Shown piece after piece: positions 13,376-13,952 of a stretch of DNA of 13,952 nt. The stretch comes from Pseudomonadota bacterium. GTDB taxonomy: Bacteria; Pseudomonadota; Gammaproteobacteria; Steroidobacterales; Steroidobacteraceae. The position numbers and the translations under genes are program-made. How positions within the stretch are numbered: the stretch's first letter is position 1; every line of letters starts with the position of its first letter. The notes below the pieces were generated by a model, which did no database searches, had not been told where the DNA came from, and saw nothing but the letters and a program-made list of their open reading frames with translations. The stretch is from the NCBI GenBank assembly GCA_021850555.1, contig JAJZLX010000759.1, positions 1-13,952 on the forward strand. Direction: 5' to 3'.

Positions 13376-13537
13376 ATGCCGCGCCACGCTGACCCGCGCA
13401 AAGTCAAGCGGCGGCCTTCGGCGGCGGCCGGGCTCGTGCAGAAGCTGGCAAGGGCGCAACATAGTGCAGGGATTGCCGGTCTTGGTGATCTGGAGCCGTA
13501 CGGCACCTGGGAACCGATCGCGTGGGAGTCGTCATAA
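13376..13537 (+). CDS. Possible 53-residue peptide upstream of the radical SAM gene
   Basis: The frame from the ATG at 13376 encodes a basic N-terminal half (MPRHADPRKVKRRPS) and a neutral, aromatic-ended C-terminus, PYGTWEPIAWESS, without cysteine. GC at third codon positions is high, as in the neighbouring genes. The TAA stop lies 4 bases before the GTG of the radical SAM gene, suggesting coupling. Against it, GGAG lies too close to the ATG (one base), and I recognise no family. It could be a small partner or precursor peptide, or a chance frame. Confidence 0.35.
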   Translation: MPRHADPRKVKRRPSAAAGLVQKLARAQHSAGIAGLGDLEPYGTWEPIAWESS

Positions 13538-13541
13538 GCCA

Positions 13542-13952
13542 GTGGAATCCATTTACTACGTTCTGTCGTGGGCATGCCATCGCAAGTGCCCCCATTGCTA
13601 TGAGCAGCGCTTCCGCCCGTATGTCCGTGGCGCGCTGGATGCGGTCATCGGCGAGGCGGTAGCGAATTTCCCGCGCGTCATTGAGCATTTGCCCGAGCGC
13701 ATGACCTACCTCGATCGCGGGCATCCGGCGCCGGACGGACGGCTACCGGAGCGACGGGGCCGAATCATCCTCTCAGGGGGTGAGGTGCTGATCGATCCGG
13801 TCCGCACCCGGGTGCTGTATCCGGCGATGGAGCGCATTCAGGCCCGCTATGCCGGGGTGGGCGGCGTGGATCTCATCGTCCAGACGACAGGCGACCTGCT
13901 GACGGACACCATTCTGGAGGATCTGCTCGATCGCGGCGTCTCGACGATCTCG
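13542..13952 (+). CDS. Radical SAM protein (3' end outside window)
   Basis: The frame is open to the window end (137 codons). It begins VESIYYVLSWACHRKCPHCYE, with the Cys12-x3-Cys16-x2-Cys19 triad that binds the [4Fe-4S] cluster and S-adenosylmethionine. The GGE motif appears in RIILSGGEVLIDP (79-81), followed by the strand VDLIVQTTGDLLT. The spacing of about 60 residues between the Cys motif and GGE is longer than usual and includes FPRVIEHLPERMTYLDRG. The substrate is unknown and the C-terminus, where a SPASM domain might lie, is missing. The GTG at 13542 is my choice because the match to radical SAM N-termini begins there; its ribosome site is poor (GGGAG about 13 bases away). It is divergent from the bufferin operon. 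Confidence 0.85.
   Translation, partial: MESIYYVLSWACHRKCPHCYEQRFRPYVRGALDAVIGEAVANFPRVIEHLPERMTYLDRGHPAPDGRLPERRGRIILSGGEVLIDPVRTRVLYPAMERIQARYAGVGGVDLIVQTTGDLLTDTILEDLLDRGVSTIS

Larger units (their letters stand above)
13215..13541. other. Divergent region between bufA and the radical SAM gene
   Basis: Its left half holds the bufferin promoter and a leader of about 70 bases with the GGAG ribosome site. Its right half holds a possible 53-codon frame on the plus strand. No promoter for the plus direction is evident to me. Confidence 0.5.

Overview
This is a GC-rich chromosomal segment, dense in genes, with no rRNA, tRNA, CRISPR array or insertion sequence that I can see. The gene families (ECF sigma factors with small zinc-finger anti-sigma proteins, DsbD, a bufferin operon, a MerR of the mercury class, DUF427 and DUF6789) and the codon use fit a free-living, metal- and stress-exposed pseudomonadote, most likely a gamma- or betaproteobacterium. 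I cannot name the genus.

Left part (1-2207): a stress-regulation block of three ECF sigma factor genes in one direction. The first is cut by the window edge and overlaps a zinc-finger anti-sigma gene. The second follows an ECF-like promoter. The third overlaps the second by ATGA. Facing them on the minus strand (2201-4359) are a DUF427 protein, a DUF6789 membrane protein, an orphan zinc-finger anti-sigma-like protein, a DoxX-like membrane protein and the truncated N-terminus of an HpnL-type flippase-like protein.

Middle part (4595-8331): a plus-strand run encodes a small hypothetical protein, a peroxiredoxin-like protein, a type II haloacid dehalogenase and a YiiX/NlpC-P60-like cysteine hydrolase. 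Then comes a divergent pair. A MerR with the three mercury-binding cysteines faces a four-helix membrane protein that is not a known Mer transporter. They share an almost canonical mer operator/promoter with a 19-bp spacer.

Right part (8587-13317): a minus-strand metal-homeostasis operon. A DUF2282 bufferin precursor is followed by an MNIO maturase (HvfB/DUF692), its partner HvfC (DUF2063), a DoxX/HvfX membrane protein and then the thiol reductase DsbD. Its promoter reads GTAACC-N16-CGAATC, the form I recall for SigF-type ECF promoters. The third sigma factor at the left end is of that general type, so the two ends of the window may be functionally connected. A radical SAM gene, possibly preceded by a 53-residue peptide gene, starts divergently at the right edge and runs out of the window.

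The most interesting points are the mer-type control of an unrecognised two-cysteine membrane protein, the ECF-controlled bufferin operon with a Met-rich precursor and DsbD attached, and the tandem sigma factors without the expected anti-sigma partners.
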